The notes below the pieces were generated by a model. The model was not told the origin of the DNA, did no database searches, and worked only from the letters and a program-made list of their open reading frames with translations. Positions 8,416-17,659 of a DNA stretch of 64,000 bases are shown here, piece after piece (the stretch's first letter is position 1; every line of letters begins with the position of its first letter). A program made the translations under genes and the position numbers. Source of the DNA: Umezawaea endophytica (GTDB taxonomy: Bacteria > Actinomycetota > Actinomycetes > Mycobacteriales > Pseudonocardiaceae); contig NZ_JANYMP010000003.1 of the NCBI RefSeq assembly GCF_025061645.1, forward strand, positions 124,001 through 188,000, read 5' to 3'.

Positions 8416-9899
8416 CGGCCGGGCGGGGTCGGGCGCTGGTGCGGGTCGACGGGCTGACCAAGTCCTTCGGCGCCACCCGCGCACTGGACTCCGTGAGCCT
8501 CACCATCCACCCCGGCGAGGTGCTGGCGGTGGTGGGGCACAACGGGTCCGGCAAGTCGACGCTGGTCAAGATCCTGGCGGGCTTCCACACGGCGGACGGC
8601 GGTTCCATCGGCCTGCGGGACGGGGCGGGACCGCCGACGGAGCTGCGGTTCATCCACCAGGACCTCGGCCTGGTGGAGACCATGTCGACCCTGGAGAACC
8701 TCGGTCTCGGCGGCAGGCACGGCCGATCGCCGTGGCTGCCGCTGCGCAGGGCGGCCGAACGACGCGTGGCCCGGCAGCTCGTCGGCCAGTTCGGCGTCGA
8801 CTTCGACGTCGACGCGCCGGTGCGGGAGCTGTCGCCCGCGGAACGGACGATCGTCGCCATCGCCCGTGCCTTGCAGGGCTGGGACGAGGCCGAGACCATG
8901 CTGCTGGTCCTGGACGAGCCGACGGCCGCGCTGCACGGCGCGGAGGTCGAGCGGCTCATGGCGGTCGTGCGGCGGGTCGCCGAGCGCGGCGCGGGCGTCC
9001 TGTTCATCTCGCACCGGCTCGACGAGGTGTTGGGCGTCGCGGACACCGTGCTGGCGCTGCGGAACGGCCGGGTCGTCGGTCACCTCCCCTGTTCCGACAC
9101 CGACTACGCGGGACTGGTGGACCTGGTCGCGGGAGGGTCCGTCGACTCGCTGGAGCGCCGGGACACCGAGCGCGGGGCCGCGGTCCTGCGGGTGCGCGGT
9201 CTGGCGGGCCGGTCGATCCGTGGCCTCGACGTCACCGTGCACGCGGGGGAGATCGTCGGCGTCGCCGGGATCCTGGGGTCCGGGCGGGACGAGCTGTGCG
9301 CCATGGTCTTCGGCGGACACCCGCGCGACTCCGGCGTGGTCGAGCTGGCGGGCCACCCGCTCGCGCCCGGCGACCTGCGGGGCGCTATCCGCCGGGGCGC
9401 GGCCTTCGTGCCGGGCGACCGGCACCAGGACGGCGCCGTGATGACCATGACCGGCGTCGAGAACCTCATGGCCGTGCGGGTCCCCGGCGCGGAGAGCCGC
9501 TGGCGGCGGCTCCGGAAGGGCCACGAGGCCCGCGAGGCGGCGACGTGGTTCTCCACCTGCGGTGTCGTCCCGGCCGCGCCCGAGATGGAGCTGGCCCGGT
9601 TCAGCGGCGGCAACCAACAGAAGGTCGTGCTGGCCAAGTGGTTGCGGACGCGACCGCGGTTGCTGCTGCTCGAAGAACCCACCCAGGGCGTGGACGTCGG
9701 GGCGAAGGCCCTGATCCACCGGCTGATCGCCACCACGGCGGGCGAGGGCACGGCCGTGCTCGTCGCCTCGTCCGAGGCCAAGGAACTCGCGGAACTGTGC
9801 GACCGCGTCCTGGTCCTCGCCGACGGGGTGCTCGTCGCCGAACTCCAGGGCGCCGACCTGACGGAGTTCCGGGTCCTCCACGCGAGCGTGCCCGCATGA
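8412..9899 (+). CDS. Sugar-type ABC transporter, dual ATP-binding protein (RbsA/MglA-like)
   Basis: The protein has 495 residues and two nucleotide-binding domains. Domain 1 has Walker A GHNGSGKST (near 42) and Walker B LVLDEPTAAL; its signature LSPAERT is degenerate, as often in this family. Domain 2 has the degenerate P-loop typical of RbsA, signature FSGGNQQK and Walker B LLLEEPTQGVDVG. Start ATG 8412 overlaps the hyuB stop. It powers import together with the permease and lipoprotein that follow. Carbohydrate-family importers are also used for nucleosides and other small polar compounds; here the cargo is probably the aromatic growth substrate or its conjugate. Confidence 0.93.
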   Translation: MTAGRGRALVRVDGLTKSFGATRALDSVSLTIHPGEVLAVVGHNGSGKSTLVKILAGFHTADGGSIGLRDGAGPPTELRFIHQDLGLVETMSTLENLGLGGRHGRSPWLPLRRAAERRVARQLVGQFGVDFDVDAPVRELSPAERTIVAIARALQGWDEAETMLLVLDEPTAALHGAEVERLMAVVRRVAERGAGVLFISHRLDEVLGVADTVLALRNGRVVGHLPCSDTDYAGLVDLVAGGSVDSLERRDTERGAAVLRVRGLAGRSIRGLDVTVHAGEIVGVAGILGSGRDELCAMVFGGHPRDSGVVELAGHPLAPGDLRGAIRRGAAFVPGDRHQDGAVMTMTGVENLMAVRVPGAESRWRRLRKGHEAREAATWFSTCGVVPAAPEMELARFSGGNQQKVVLAKWLRTRPRLLLLEEPTQGVDVGAKALIHRLIATTAGEGTAVLVASSEAKELAELCDRVLVLADGVLVAELQGADLTEFRVLHASVPA

Positions 9900-10957
9900 G
9901 CGCCCCGCGCACCGCACCGGACCGGAGCACGAAGAACCCCGAAGAGAGCGAAGGCATGACCGTCACCGATGCCCCACCGCGGCAGGACTTCCGGCGCGGC
10001 CTGCGTCGCACGCTCGCGTTCCGCAACATCAGCGCGCTCTACATCCTCGCCGTCATGATCGCCGTGTTCTCCGTCCTCGCGCCCGAGACGTTCCCGACGG
10101 TCGACACGGTCCGGATCATCCTCACCGACCAGGCGCTGACCGCGATCCTGGCGGTGGGGCTCGTCATCCCGCTCGCGGCGGGCACCTTCGACCTCTCGAT
10201 CGGCTCCCAGCTCGGGCTGGCCGCCATCGTCGTCGCCTGGCTGCTGGGCGTGCAGGGCCTCGGCCTGTGGACCTCTGTCCTGCTCACCCTCGCGATCGGC
10301 GCCGTCGTGGGCCTGGTGAACGGACTGCTCATCGTCAAGGCGAAGATCAGCTCGTTCATCACCACGCTCGGCATGAGCTCGATCATCCTCGCGGTGGTCT
10401 CCTGGGTGTCCCACGACGCCCAGATCCTCGACCTCGGTCAGGACTTCCAGGAGGTCGCGACCCACCAGGTGCTCGGGATCTCGACGTCGGTGTACGTGAT
10501 GGTCGTGCTCGCCGCGGTCGCCTGGTACGTGCTCGACAACACCCACCTCGGACGCGCGGTCCACGCGACCGGCGGGAACGCCGGGGCGGCGAGGCTGTCC
10601 GGCGTGCGCACCGACGCGGTCGTGGTGCTGGGCCTGGTGTCCTGCTCGCTGCTCGCCGCCGTCGCGGGCGTCCTGCTCAGCTCGTCGCTGGCCACCGGCG
10701 ACCCCACCGTCGGCCCCGGCTACCTGCTCCCGGCCTTCGCCGCCGCGTTCCTGGGGTCCACCCAGTTCCGCGACGGGCGGTTCAACGTCCTGGGCACGGT
10801 CGTCGCGGTGTACGTCCTCGCGACCGGCGTCAAGGGCCTCCAGCTCGCCGGGGCCCCGGTGTGGATCCCCGAACTCTTCAACGGTGTCGCGCTGCTCGTC
10901 GCGGTGGCGGTGACCCGGCTGCGCAAGTCCGGCGGCCGCGCGCGCGAGACCGCCTGA
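9896..10957 (+). CDS. Sugar-type ABC transporter permease (RbsC-like)
   Basis: The protein has 353 residues from ATG 9896, which overlaps the ATPase stop by ATGA. ATG 9956 has a better ribosome binding site (GAAGG) and would give 333 residues. There are about 8-10 hydrophobic membrane segments. The family motif region AAGTFDLSIGSQLGL and the EAA-like loop with HATGGNAGAARLSG are those of the BPD_transp_2 permeases (RbsC/XylH). It is coupled to the ATPase upstream and the solute-binding lipoprotein downstream. Confidence 0.92.
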   Translation: MSAPRTAPDRSTKNPEESEGMTVTDAPPRQDFRRGLRRTLAFRNISALYILAVMIAVFSVLAPETFPTVDTVRIILTDQALTAILAVGLVIPLAAGTFDLSIGSQLGLAAIVVAWLLGVQGLGLWTSVLLTLAIGAVVGLVNGLLIVKAKISSFITTLGMSSIILAVVSWVSHDAQILDLGQDFQEVATHQVLGISTSVYVMVVLAAVAWYVLDNTHLGRAVHATGGNAGAARLSGVRTDAVVVLGLVSCSLLAAVAGVLLSSSLATGDPTVGPGYLLPAFAAAFLGSTQFRDGRFNVLGTVVAVYVLATGVKGLQLAGAPVWIPELFNGVALLVAVAVTRLRKSGGRARETA

Positions 10958-11004
10958 TCGCCCGATCCCGTTCCCCACCACCACTCCTCGCACAAGGACG
11001 GCAC

Positions 11005-12123
11005 ATGAGAACACGCATGCTCGCGCTCAGAAGCACAGCCGTGGTCGCGGCGGTCGCGCTGGTGTCCGCCTGCGGCAGCAGCGGCTCCACCACCTCCAGC
11101 GCCGCCATCCCGGCGGACGCGCGGAAGCGGGCGCAGGACATCATCGCGCCGCTGATCGGCCGTCCGAGCGACTTCCCCATCACCGAACCGCTCAAGTCAC
11201 CGGTTCCCTCGGGCACCCGCATCGCGTACATCGACAACGGCAACGCTCTGGTGTCCTTGGTCTACAAGTTGATGCAGCCCGCGGCAGAGCAGCTCGGGGT
11301 CGAGCTGTACGCGGTCCGCGCGGGCACGTCGGCCAGCGGCGTCCAGAGCGCCTTCAGCACGGTCGTGCAGCAGCGCCCCGCGGCGGTCATCAACACCGCC
11401 ATCGACCCCGCGCTGTGGAACAACCAGCGCCAGGAGCTCGTGGCCGCGGGAATCCCGGTGGTGTCACTGGGAACGGTCGCGGGCGCGGACTCAGGGCTCG
11501 TGCAGCCGAACGGGACGGCGGCCTTCGAGAGGCAGGGCCGCCTCCAGGCCGCCTGGCTGGTCGCCAACAGCGAGAAGGCGGTCCACGCGGTCCTGTACGA
11601 GCACAGCGAGATCGCGTACGGATCGGCGGTCAAGCGCGGCTTCGAGAGCGAGTTGGAGGAACTCTGCCCCGACTGCACGTCGCGGGTCGTGCAGATCCCG
11701 ATCACCGAGGTCGGGAACAAGGCCCCGGAACGGATCGTGAGCGACCTGAGGGCGAACCCGGACACCGGCGCGGTCGTCTTCCAGTCCTCCGCGGCGGCCA
11801 CCGGCCTGCCCGCCCGGCTCAAGGTCGCGGGCCTCACGAACATCAAGATCGTCGGCGCCAACCCCGTGCCGACCAACCTCCAGTACCTCAAGGACCAGCA
11901 GGCCACCGTGGAGCTGGGCGCGGACCTCAACACCCTGGCGTGGACCGCCGTCGACACCGCCGCCCGCCTGATCGTCGGGCAGGCGCCGCAGCGGAACGTG
12001 CTGGACGGGGAGGCGCTGGTGCAGCAGTTCCTGCGCCCGGAGGACATCACGTTCGACCCGACGCTCGGCTTCTCCGCCTACCCGGACGTGGCCGCCCGCT
12101 TCAAGACGCTCTGGGGCAGGTGA
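11005..12123 (+). CDS. ABC transporter substrate-binding lipoprotein (Peripla_BP_4 family)
   Basis: The protein has 372 residues. The signal peptide ends in the lipobox VSAC (Cys near 23), so it is membrane-anchored outside the cell. The remainder has the two-lobed ribose-binding-protein fold (SGVQSAFSTVVQQRPAAVINTA; later TNIKIVGANPVP). It is the last gene of the 1544-12123 operon and is followed by a strong hairpin. Ligand prediction is not possible from sequence alone; genomic context suggests an aromatic compound or an aromatic conjugate rather than a free sugar. Confidence 0.9.
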   Translation: MRTRMLALRSTAVVAAVALVSACGSSGSTTSSAAIPADARKRAQDIIAPLIGRPSDFPITEPLKSPVPSGTRIAYIDNGNALVSLVYKLMQPAAEQLGVELYAVRAGTSASGVQSAFSTVVQQRPAAVINTAIDPALWNNQRQELVAAGIPVVSLGTVAGADSGLVQPNGTAAFERQGRLQAAWLVANSEKAVHAVLYEHSEIAYGSAVKRGFESELEELCPDCTSRVVQIPITEVGNKAPERIVSDLRANPDTGAVVFQSSAAATGLPARLKVAGLTNIKIVGANPVPTNLQYLKDQQATVELGADLNTLAWTAVDTAARLIVGQAPQRNVLDGEALVQQFLRPEDITFDPTLGFSAYPDVAARFKTLWGR

Positions 12124-12144
12124 GATCGGCACGGGCGCGCGACG

Positions 12145-12186
12145 ACCGCCGCCCCGACACCGCGGTCGCGGAGTCGGGGCGGCGGT
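12145..12186. terminator. Bidirectional terminator hairpin
   Basis: A perfect 14-bp inverted repeat (12145-12158 with 12173-12186, beginning ACCGCCGCC) has a 14-nt loop. It lies between the end of the transporter operon and the end of the convergent dioxygenase gene. Confidence 0.85.
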
Positions 12187-12206
12187 TCACGTCGACGGCG
12201 GAGCCG

Positions 12207-13091
12207 TCAGGGACGGGTGGGGCTCGCGAACGGGTTCGCATCGGTGTGGCGGTGGCCCCACACGTCGGAGGTGCCGAAGTCGTGGGCGACCCAGTCGTCC
12301 CCGACCTCGATGCCGCCCCACCCGATCTCCAGGTGGAACCCGCTGGGGTTGCGCACGTAGAAGGAGACCGCCCTGTCGTTCATGTGACGGCCGAGGCTGA
12401 TCGAGATCGGCACGTCGTTCGCCTGCGCGCGGTCGAACGCCCGGCCGACGTCGTCGAGCGAGCCGTGCTCGATCTCCAGGTGGTGGATGGACGTGGTCTC
12501 GGCGCTCGCTAGTGCGATGCTGTGGTGGGTGGTGTTGCACCGGAAGAAGAACAGGCCCGGCGCGCGGTAGTCGGTCAGCTTGAACTCCAGCACCGACTCG
12601 TACAGGTCGCGCAGTTCGTCGAGCTTCGGGCTGGCGAGGACCAGGTGCCCGAGCCCGGTGACGCCAGGGGTGGCGTCCGCGGGGCGCACCGGCCGGGGGT
12701 GGGTCCTGGCTTGGCCGAGGACGATCTCCACCCGGTAGCCGACGGGATCGGTGAACCAGCGGAGCCGGGTGGCCCCGCGCAGCCGCGCTTCCTCGGCCGT
12801 GCCCTCCTCGACGGCGAACCCGGCGTCGGTCAGCCGCCGGGTCAGGCGGTCCAGCTCGGGAGCCGTGTCGACCACCCAGCCGATGTGCCGCGGGCTGTCC
12901 TCGGTGGACCGGTACAGCGCCAGCCGGTACTCGACGTCGTCGAGCGCGGCGAGGACGACCTCCTCGGTGCCGAACTCCACGGTGGCGCTCTTGACGCCCA
13001 ACGTGCGGTCGAACAGGGTCGTCCAGGCCTCGACGTCCGTCGTGTTGAGCCCGACGTACCCCAGTTTGCTGATACCCACCGGTGATCTCAT
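12207..13091 (-). CDS. Type I extradiol ring-cleavage dioxygenase (two VOC domains)
   Basis: The protein has 294 residues. The N-terminal VOC domain (about 8-125) is structural and the C-terminal one (about 143-260) is catalytic, as in BphC and HsaC. Likely Fe(II) ligands are His149 (GLGHLVL), His204 (IHHLEIE) and Glu255 (GFHLEIGWGG). Second-sphere His236 and Tyr245 (GRHMND..SFY) are also in place. It cleaves a catechol next to the two hydroxyls (meta-cleavage). Start ATG 13091 overlaps the upstream hydrolase stop by ATGA; GTG 13079 is the alternative. It forms an operon with the hydrolase, which would act on its product. Confidence 0.93.
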   Translation of the reverse strand: MRSPVGISKLGYVGLNTTDVEAWTTLFDRTLGVKSATVEFGTEEVVLAALDDVEYRLALYRSTEDSPRHIGWVVDTAPELDRLTRRLTDAGFAVEEGTAEEARLRGATRLRWFTDPVGYRVEIVLGQARTHPRPVRPADATPGVTGLGHLVLASPKLDELRDLYESVLEFKLTDYRAPGLFFFRCNTTHHSIALASAETTSIHHLEIEHGSLDDVGRAFDRAQANDVPISISLGRHMNDRAVSFYVRNPSGFHLEIGWGGIEVGDDWVAHDFGTSDVWGHRHTDANPFASPTRP

Positions 13092-13903
13092 CCTTCCGCG
13101 GCGGCGGCCGTGACGCCGCCCGACAGGAACTCGCGAACGACGTGGTTGAACTCGGGAGCCCGCTCGTACTGCACCCAGTGGCGGCAGTGCGGGAGGACCC
13201 TCAGCTCCGCGTCGGGGATGCCCTGGAGGATCCTGGTCGCCCAGGACAGCGGGACGGTCTGGTCCTCGCGCCCCCACAGCAGCAGCGTGGCCGCCCGGAC
13301 GCGCGGGAGGTCGGGGGTCAGGTCGCCGAAGTTCGGCGGGATCGGCAGTTCGGGGTGGGCCGCCAGGCTCGACCGGTAGCGCTCGTCGATCAGGGACTCG
13401 GTCGCCAACGACTCGTCGTGCACCATCAGGCGGACGAACGCGGCCATCGCCTCCCTCGACGGGGTCTCGGCCGCCATGTAGCCGAAGAGGTGCTCCAACC
13501 CGACCGGCCACGGCGGGACGTCGTCGGGGAGCACTCCACCGGGCGCCATCAGGACGAGGCGGTCCACCCGCTCCGGCTCGGTGACGGCCAGCCTCATCGC
13601 GACGCCGCCGCCGTAGGAGTTGCCCACGAGGTGGGCGCGCTCGATCCCCAGCGCGGTCATCGCGGCGCTCACCGCCTCCGCCGCGTGGAACAGCAGCGGC
13701 TGGTCGGTCTCGCGTGGCGAACTGCCCCAGCCGGGCAGGTCCACCACGATGTTGCGGTAGTCCCCGAACGCCTGGAGGTTGTTCCCGAAGTTGCTCATAC
13801 CGGTCGCGCCGGGCCCGGACCCGTGCAACCAGATCACCGGGAGTCCGGTACCGGACTCCTCGTACGCCAAGTGGGTACCACCCACGTCCACGGTCTTCAC
13901 CAC
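13088..13903 (-). CDS. Meta-cleavage product hydrolase (MhpC/BphD/HsaD-like)
   Basis: The protein has 271 residues. HGSGPGATGMSNF is the hallmark oxyanion-hole segment of C-C hydrolases. The triad is Ser96 (GNSYGGG), Asp214 (GRED) and His242 (CRHW). It hydrolyses the ring-fission product to 2-hydroxypenta-2,4-dienoate, the substrate of the MhpD-like hydratase at 14833, plus an acid. The start is GTG 13903 or the adjacent GTG 13900. The promoter contains the 21-bp element shared with the other hydrolase operon. It is the best match to the canonical pathway; the hydrolase at 1544 lacks some of the conserved context. Confidence 0.93.
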   Translation of the reverse strand: MVKTVDVGGTHLAYEESGTGLPVIWLHGSGPGATGMSNFGNNLQAFGDYRNIVVDLPGWGSSPRETDQPLLFHAAEAVSAAMTALGIERAHLVGNSYGGGVAMRLAVTEPERVDRLVLMAPGGVLPDDVPPWPVGLEHLFGYMAAETPSREAMAAFVRLMVHDESLATESLIDERYRSSLAAHPELPIPPNFGDLTPDLPRVRAATLLLWGREDQTVPLSWATRILQGIPDAELRVLPHCRHWVQYERAPEFNHVVREFLSGGVTAAAAEG

Positions 13904-13916
13904 AGCTCACCACCCT

Positions 13917-13938
13917 TGTATGTAACGCTCACTATAAT
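13917..13938. promoter_or_regulatory. Divergent promoter with shared catabolic element
   Basis: Read on the minus strand, 13937-13917 matches the 1514-1534 element at 17 of 21 positions and ends with the identical CGTTACATACA just before the hydrolase gene. On the plus strand the same stretch holds a perfect TATAAT (13933-13938) that could serve the IclR gene, although no good -35 is visible at the right distance. Overlap of the two suggests coordinated control of both transcripts by the IclR protein. Confidence 0.55.
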
Positions 13939-14001
13939 GAGTCCGGGCCGCACCGCAAGCGCCGTCGCGCACCGGACCCCGGACCGTGAAAGGCCGACAC
14001 C

Positions 14002-14805
14002 ATGGGAGAACCCGCCCCCCGCCGGGAGACCGTCATCGGCAAGGTCGTCCTGATCCTGCGGGCCTTCACCGTCGACCGGACGACCCTGACGTTCTCCCAG
14101 CTCCACACCCGGACCGGTCTGCCGAAGGCCACGCTGCACCGGGTCGCGGGCGACCTCGTCCACTCGGGACTCCTGGACCGCGTCGACGGCCGCTACCGCC
14201 TGTCCGGCCTGGTGTTCGAACTGGGCATGCGCGCCTCGGTGGAGCGGGAACTGCTGGAGGTCGCCCTGCCCTTCCTGGAGGAGTTGCGCGAGAAGACCCG
14301 CGAAACCGTGCACCTGGGCGTGCGGGAGGGGACCGAGGTCGTCTACGTCGCCAAGGTGGGCGGCCACCGGCAGGCGGCCTCACCGTCCCGGCTCGGCGGC
14401 AGGATGCCGTTGCACGCCACCGCGATCGGCAAGGTCCTGCTGGCGCACGCCCCCGCGGAGGTGCGCGACCGGGTCCTCGGCGCGATCCGGACCCGGCTGG
14501 CACCGCGCACGATCACCAACGTCGACGTGCTCCGGACGCAACTCGACGCCGTGCTGGAGAAGGCGGTCGCGTTCGAGCACGAGGAGTCGGCCGTGGGGAT
14601 CGCCTGCGTCGCCTGCCCGGTCTTCGACGCCCACGACACCGTCGTCGGCGCGGTCAGCGTCACCGGGCCGGTCACCCGCTTCCACCCCGCGAGCCACGTG
14701 TCGGCGGTCCGCGCCGCGGCGGCGGGCATCACCGCCGCGCTCGCCCGCCGCGACCACGACGGCGACACGGCGGTTCCACCCAGCGGAACCAAACCGTGGA
14801 GCTGA
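14002..14805 (+). CDS. IclR-family regulator of the aromatic pathway
   Basis: The protein has 267 residues. The N-terminal winged helix (about 10-70) has [23 protein letters not shown]-like effector domain (about 85-250) has the typical [10 protein letters not shown] and [14 protein letters not shown]. IclR proteins such as MhpR and PcaR control aromatic catabolic operons and bind pathway acids. It is divergent from the dioxygenase/hydrolase pair and heads the plus-strand mhpD-F-E run with a gap of 27 bp, so it is the natural regulator of the island. Start ATG 14002 has GAAAGG upstream. Confidence 0.92.
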   Translation: MGEPAPRRETVIGKVVLILRAFTVDRTTLTFSQLHTRTGLPKATLHRVAGDLVHSGLLDRVDGRYRLSGLVFELGMRASVERELLEVALPFLEELREKTRETVHLGVREGTEVVYVAKVGGHRQAASPSRLGGRMPLHATAIGKVLLAHAPAEVRDRVLGAIRTRLAPRTITNVDVLRTQLDAVLEKAVAFEHEESAVGIACVACPVFDAHDTVVGAVSVTGPVTRFHPASHVSAVRAAAAGITAALARRDHDGDTAVPPSGTKPWS

Positions 14806-14832
14806 ACCCCCGGACCCGATCAGAGTGGCCCC

Positions 14833-15648
14833 GTGACTCCCTCCTCCCAGACCGACGCCACCGACCGAGCCGCACGGCGGCTCCTGACCGCCGCCGAGAC
14901 CGGGACGCCCTGCCCGCCGGTGCGCGACGTGATCGGGGCGACCGACGTGGACGCCGCCTACGCCGTGCAGGAGCGGCTCACCGCCGCGCGCGTGGCCGGG
15001 GGCGCCACGATCGTCGGCCGCAAGGTCGGGCTCACCTCCCCCGCCGTCCAGGCCCAGCTCGGCGTCGACCGCCCCGACTTCGGCGTCCTCTTCGACGACA
15101 TGGACGCCACCGGCGACGGCCGGATCCGCGCGGGCAGGCTGCTGCAACCCAGGATCGAGGCCGAGGTCGCGTTCGTCCTCGGCGCCGACCTCGCGGACGG
15201 CGACCTCGGACCCGACCAGGTGCGCGCCGCCGTGGCGTACGCGGTCGCCTCACTGGAGATCGTCGACAGCCGCGTCGCGGGCTGGGACATCACCTTCGGC
15301 GACACCGTCGCCGACAACGCCTCCAGCGGGATGTTCGTGCTCGGGGCCGACCGGGTGCCGCTGGCCGACTTCTCCCCCGTCGCGGTCGAGATGGAGATGG
15401 CGCTCAACGGGCGGGTCGTCTCGACCGGGACGGGCGCGGCCTGCCTCGGCGACCCGCTCGCCGCCCTCGCCTGGCTCGCCCACGCCGCCCGCGACCACGG
15501 CAGGCCGCTGCTCGCGGGCCAGGTGGTCCTGTCCGGCGCGCTCGGCCCCATGGTGCCGGTGGCCGCGGGCGACACCGTCGAGGCCACCCTCACCGGACTG
15601 GGAAAGGTGGGCGTCACGTTCGACGCGACGAACGGGGACGACTCGTGA
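14833..15648 (+). CDS. mhpD: 2-keto-4-pentenoate hydratase
   Basis: The protein has 271 residues and belongs to the fumarylacetoacetase-like MhpD/HsaE family. It hydrates 2-hydroxypenta-2,4-dienoate to 4-hydroxy-2-oxovalerate. Visible family features are [18 protein letters not shown] (near 61-78), the metal-binding acid cluster [11 protein letters not shown] (near 107) and SLEIVDSR. The start is GTG 14833. It overlaps the next gene by GTGA. The gene order hydratase, dehydrogenase, aldolase is the standard lower meta-cleavage pathway. The symbol is used in the functional sense; orthology to E. coli mhpD is not tested. Confidence 0.93.
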   Translation: MTPSSQTDATDRAARRLLTAAETGTPCPPVRDVIGATDVDAAYAVQERLTAARVAGGATIVGRKVGLTSPAVQAQLGVDRPDFGVLFDDMDATGDGRIRAGRLLQPRIEAEVAFVLGADLADGDLGPDQVRAAVAYAVASLEIVDSRVAGWDITFGDTVADNASSGMFVLGADRVPLADFSPVAVEMEMALNGRVVSTGTGAACLGDPLAALAWLAHAARDHGRPLLAGQVVLSGALGPMVPVAAGDTVEATLTGLGKVGVTFDATNGDDS

Positions 15649-16604
15649 GCGCCCCGACGCCCAGGACCAAGGTCGCCGTCATCGGCTCCGGCAACATCGG
15701 CACCGACCTGATGATCAAGGTCCTGCGGTTCTCCGAGAACCTCGCCATGGGGGCCATGGTCGGCATCGACCCGGCCTCCGACGGCCTCGCCCGCGCGGAA
15801 CGCCTCGGCGTGCCCACCACCTCCGAGGGGGTAGACGGCCTCATCGCGATGGCGGGCTTCGACGACATCCGGATCGTCTTCGACGCCACCTCCGCGAAGG
15901 CGCACCTCGCGAACGCGGAGAAGCTGTCGGCCCACGGGAAGCGGCTCATCGACCTGACGCCCGCCGCGATCGGACCGTTCGTCGTCCCCGCCGTCAACGT
16001 CGACGAGCACCTCGACGCCCCGAACGTGAACATGGTGACCTGCGGTGGCCAGGCGACGATCCCGATCGTCGCCGCGATCTCGCGGGTCGTGCCGGTGCCC
16101 TACGCCGAGATCGTCGCGTCCATCGCGTCCCGGTCGGCCGGACCGGGCACCCGCGCCAACATCGACGAGTTCACCGAGACCACCGCGCACGCCATCGAGA
16201 CCGTCGGGGGCGCCGAACGGGGCAAGGCGGTGATCATCCTCAACCCGGCCGAGCCGCCGCTGATCATGCGGGACACGGTCTTGGCGCTCGTGGTGGCACC
16301 CGACGAGGCCGCGCACGACGAGATCCGCGCGAGCGTCGGGAAGATGGTCGACGCCGTCGCCGCCTACGTCCCCGGCTACCGGCTCAAGCAGGCGGTCCAG
16401 ATCGACCCGGTCCCCGCCGGGCAGCCCGTCCACACCCTGCTCGCCGGAGGCGCCACCGCCCCGACGCACCAGGTGTCGGTGTTCCTCGAGGTCGAGGGAG
16501 CGGCGCACTACCTGCCGTCCTACGCGGGCAACCTCGACATCATGACCTCCGCCGCCGTCCAGGTGGCCGAGCGGCTCGCCCGACGGCAGGAGGACGTCCG
16601 ATGA
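15645..16604 (+). CDS. mhpF: Acylating acetaldehyde dehydrogenase
   Basis: The protein has 319 residues. An NAD-binding Rossmann motif (GSGNIGTDL, residues 14-22) and the catalytic Cys133 in [10 protein letters not shown] are present. It oxidises acetaldehyde, channelled from the aldolase, to acetyl-CoA with NAD and CoA. The start GTG 15645 overlaps the hydratase stop, and the end overlaps the aldolase start by ATGA. MhpF and MhpE form a tunnelled complex in known systems, so tight coupling of the two genes fits. Confidence 0.95.
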   Translation: MSAPTPRTKVAVIGSGNIGTDLMIKVLRFSENLAMGAMVGIDPASDGLARAERLGVPTTSEGVDGLIAMAGFDDIRIVFDATSAKAHLANAEKLSAHGKRLIDLTPAAIGPFVVPAVNVDEHLDAPNVNMVTCGGQATIPIVAAISRVVPVPYAEIVASIASRSAGPGTRANIDEFTETTAHAIETVGGAERGKAVIILNPAEPPLIMRDTVLALVVAPDEAAHDEIRASVGKMVDAVAAYVPGYRLKQAVQIDPVPAGQPVHTLLAGGATAPTHQVSVFLEVEGAAHYLPSYAGNLDIMTSAAVQVAERLARRQEDVR

Positions 16605-17659
16605 CCGCGCTCTTCGTCCAGGACGTGACCCTGCGGGACGGGATGCACGCCATCCGGCACCGGATCGAGCCCGCGAAGGTCGGCGAGATCGCCGCCGCCC
16701 TCGACGCGGCGGGCGTCGACGCCATCGAGGTCGCCCACGGCGACGGGCTCGCCGGGGGGAGCCTCAACTACGGCCCCGGCAGCCACTCCGACTGGGAGTG
16801 GATCGAGGCCGCCGCGGACAGGCTCACCCGAGCCCGGCTGACCACGCTCCTCCTGCCGGGGATCGGGACCATCAGGGAACTCCGGCAGGCCTTCGCGTGC
16901 GGCGTGCGCTCGGTGCGCGTCGCGACCCACTGCACGGAGGCCGACATCGCCGCCCAGCACATCGCGACCGCTCGCGAACTCGGCATGGACGTCTCCGGGT
17001 TCCTGATGATGAGCCACATGACCGACGCGGGCACGCTGGCCGCCCAGGCGAAGCTGATGGAGTCCTACGGCGCCCACTGCGTCTACGTCACCGACTCCGG
17101 CGGACGGCTCGTGATGGACGGCGTCCGTGAACGGGTGCGCGCCTACCGCGACGTCCTCGACCCGGCCACCGAGATCGGCATCCACGCCCACGAGAACCTC
17201 TCGCTGTCCGTGGCGAACTCCGTGGTCGCCGTCCAGGAGGGCGCGAACCGCGTCGACGCCTCGCTCGCCGGTCAGGGCGCCGGTGCGGGCAACACGCCGA
17301 TCGAGGCGTTCATCGCCGTCGCCGACCTCAACGGCTGGGACCACGGCTGCGACCTCTTCGCCCTCCAGGACGCGGCCGACGACCTGGTCCGCCCGCTCCA
17401 GGACCGACCGGTCCGCGTCGACCGGGAAACCCTGACCCTGGGCTACGCGGGCGTCTACGGCTCGTTCCTCCGGCACGCCGAGACCGCCGCCCGGCGCCAC
17501 GGTGTCGACGTGAGGACCCTCCTCGTCGAGGTCGGCGCGCGCGGCCTCGTCGGCGGCCAGGAGGACATGATCACCGACATCGCGCTCGGCCTGCGCGCCC
17601 AACCGCCCACCACGTCCACAATGGAGCACGCGGACCCGGTGGTCCGGCACGACCGGTGA
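16601..17659 (+). CDS. mhpE: 4-hydroxy-2-oxovalerate aldolase
   Basis: The protein has 352 residues and belongs to the HMGL-like/DmpG family. It cleaves 4-hydroxy-2-oxovalerate to pyruvate and acetaldehyde with a divalent metal. Near the N-terminus, [10 protein letters not shown] carries the catalytic Arg and a metal ligand. [15 protein letters not shown] (near 190-205) carries the metal-binding histidines. The C-terminal communication domain that contacts the dehydrogenase is present. It overlaps the dehydrogenase by 4 nt and the following secreted chorismate mutase gene by GTGA. Confidence 0.95.
   Translation: MTALFVQDVTLRDGMHAIRHRIEPAKVGEIAAALDAAGVDAIEVAHGDGLAGGSLNYGPGSHSDWEWIEAAADRLTRARLTTLLLPGIGTIRELRQAFACGVRSVRVATHCTEADIAAQHIATARELGMDVSGFLMMSHMTDAGTLAAQAKLMESYGAHCVYVTDSGGRLVMDGVRERVRAYRDVLDPATEIGIHAHENLSLSVANSVVAVQEGANRVDASLAGQGAGAGNTPIEAFIAVADLNGWDHGCDLFALQDAADDLVRPLQDRPVRVDRETLTLGYAGVYGSFLRHAETAARRHGVDVRTLLVEVGARGLVGGQEDMITDIALGLRAQPPTTSTMEHADPVVRHDR

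Noticed and set aside
8412-12123. Calling the importer a ribose transporter
   Set aside because: The family is clear but ligand specificity is not; it sits in an aromatic catabolic operon without sugar kinases.
12187-13913. Long upstream extension of the dioxygenase reading frame
   Set aside because: The extra residues overlap the hydrolase on the same strand in another frame and are Arg/Gly-rich without conservation; the VOC fold begins right after ATG 13091.
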